Notes under the pieces: generated by a model
Told to the model about the DNA's origin: nothing
Databases searched by the model: none
What the model saw: the letters and a program-made list of their open reading frames with translations, nothing else
Assembly (NCBI GenBank): GCA_905373665.1
Contig: CAJPTV010000103.1
Location: forward strand, 1-7,678
Length of the DNA stretch: 7,678 bases
Direction: 5' to 3'
Source of the DNA: Bacteroidia bacterium
Lineage (GTDB): Bacteria > Bacteroidota > Bacteroidia > Bacteroidales > CAJPTX01
Made by a program: the position numbers and the translations under genes
In this document: positions 7,480-7,678 of the stretch, piece after piece
Layout: each line of letters begins with the position of its first letter
How positions within the stretch are numbered: the stretch's first letter is position 1

Positions 7480-7492
7480 AATAAAGTAGTTT
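7480..7492. repeat. Right arm of the 13-bp inverted repeat, over the translation initiation region
   Basis: AATAAAGTAGTTT on the plus strand reads AAACTACTTTATT in the gene's direction and ends 3 nt before the ATG. It fills the place where a ribosome binding site would normally sit. No purine-rich Shine-Dalgarno sequence lies at normal spacing; the nearest AGGAAA is about 17 nt upstream. This agrees with Bacteroidota, which often use A/T-rich leaders instead. In the mRNA this arm could pair with the sequence just after the stop codon. Confidence 0.5.
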
Positions 7493-7678
7493 GTTTCCTG
7501 AACCGAGACCCTCGCAAAAACGGGAAAAGAGCATAAAGCGCATAACTATGGCACTTCTTTTGCTTAGGTATAGCTAAAACGCAAAGTCCCGCCCTGATAG
7601 TTTCAGTGCGTGGGCATTCCGTCGTATTTTGTTGACGAACAACCCCACAACCTCCCCAAACAAAGAAAAGAGATAGGT
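7493..7678 (-). promoter_or_regulatory. Upstream non-coding leader and presumed promoter region
   Basis: These 186 bases precede the gene and contain no recognisable gene. A promoter is expected here because the gene has no visible upstream partner in the window. I found no exact match to the Bacteroidota -7 element TAnnTTTG. TTTG tetramers that could serve as -33 elements occur (for example within 7582-7587, minus-strand GGACTTTGCG) but lack a properly spaced -7 partner. The transcription start therefore cannot be placed. A 9-bp imperfect direct repeat lies at 7528-7545. Confidence 0.35.
7528..7545. repeat. 9-bp tandem direct repeat in the leader
   Basis: AGAGCATAA (7528-7536) is followed immediately by AGCGCATAA (7537-7545), with one mismatch in nine. 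It lies 52-69 nt upstream of the start codon. It could be a regulator half-site pair or chance; no known operator matches. Confidence 0.3.

Noticed and set aside
7629..7642. Short inverted repeat TTGTT/AACAA as an operator
   Set aside because: A 5-bp stem is expected by chance in a leader of this size, and it lies far from the gene start.

Overview
The window is almost entirely one gene: a 2438-codon reading frame on the minus strand (160-7476, about 95% of the bases). It encodes a giant secreted, probably cell-surface, repeat protein. The architecture points to an anaerobic, Porphyromonas-like member of the Bacteroidota. It has a Sec signal peptide, a BspA-type 25-26-residue repeat solenoid (DUF285 / TIGR02167 style), a long stalk of bacterial Ig-like (Big_2) domains, and a C-terminal type A sorting domain of the type IX secretion system (T9SS), which is restricted to Bacteroidota. 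The lack of a strong Shine-Dalgarno site next to the start also fits that phylum. The genus is a guess.

Layout in transcription order (right to left). 7493-7678 is a non-coding leader with no convincing promoter match. 7402-7476 is the signal peptide. 7141-7401 is a small N-terminal beta-rich domain. 5161-7140 holds 22 BspA-type repeats plus a C-terminal cap. 2692-5142 holds nine diverged Ig-like domains. 436-2664 holds eight more Ig-like domains arranged as four tandem A+B pairs of about 560 bp, joined by alternating Pro/Asn-rich linkers. 163-390 is the T9SS sorting domain. The stop codon is at 160-162 and is followed 59 nt later by a strong intrinsic terminator (63-101). A palindromic REP-like element fills the left edge (14-48).

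The inferred mode of action is export through Sec, translocation by T9SS, and attachment to the outer surface. The Ig-like domains would act as a stalk that projects the solenoid head for adhesion. No enzyme domain is visible. No second gene is seen; with its own leader and terminator, this looks like a single-gene transcription unit.

The most unusual points are (i) the strict A/B super-repeat of Ig domains, whose fourth unit is a decayed hybrid, and (ii) an exact 13-bp inverted repeat that brackets the reading frame. One copy begins 3 nt upstream of the ATG and the other abuts the stop codon.
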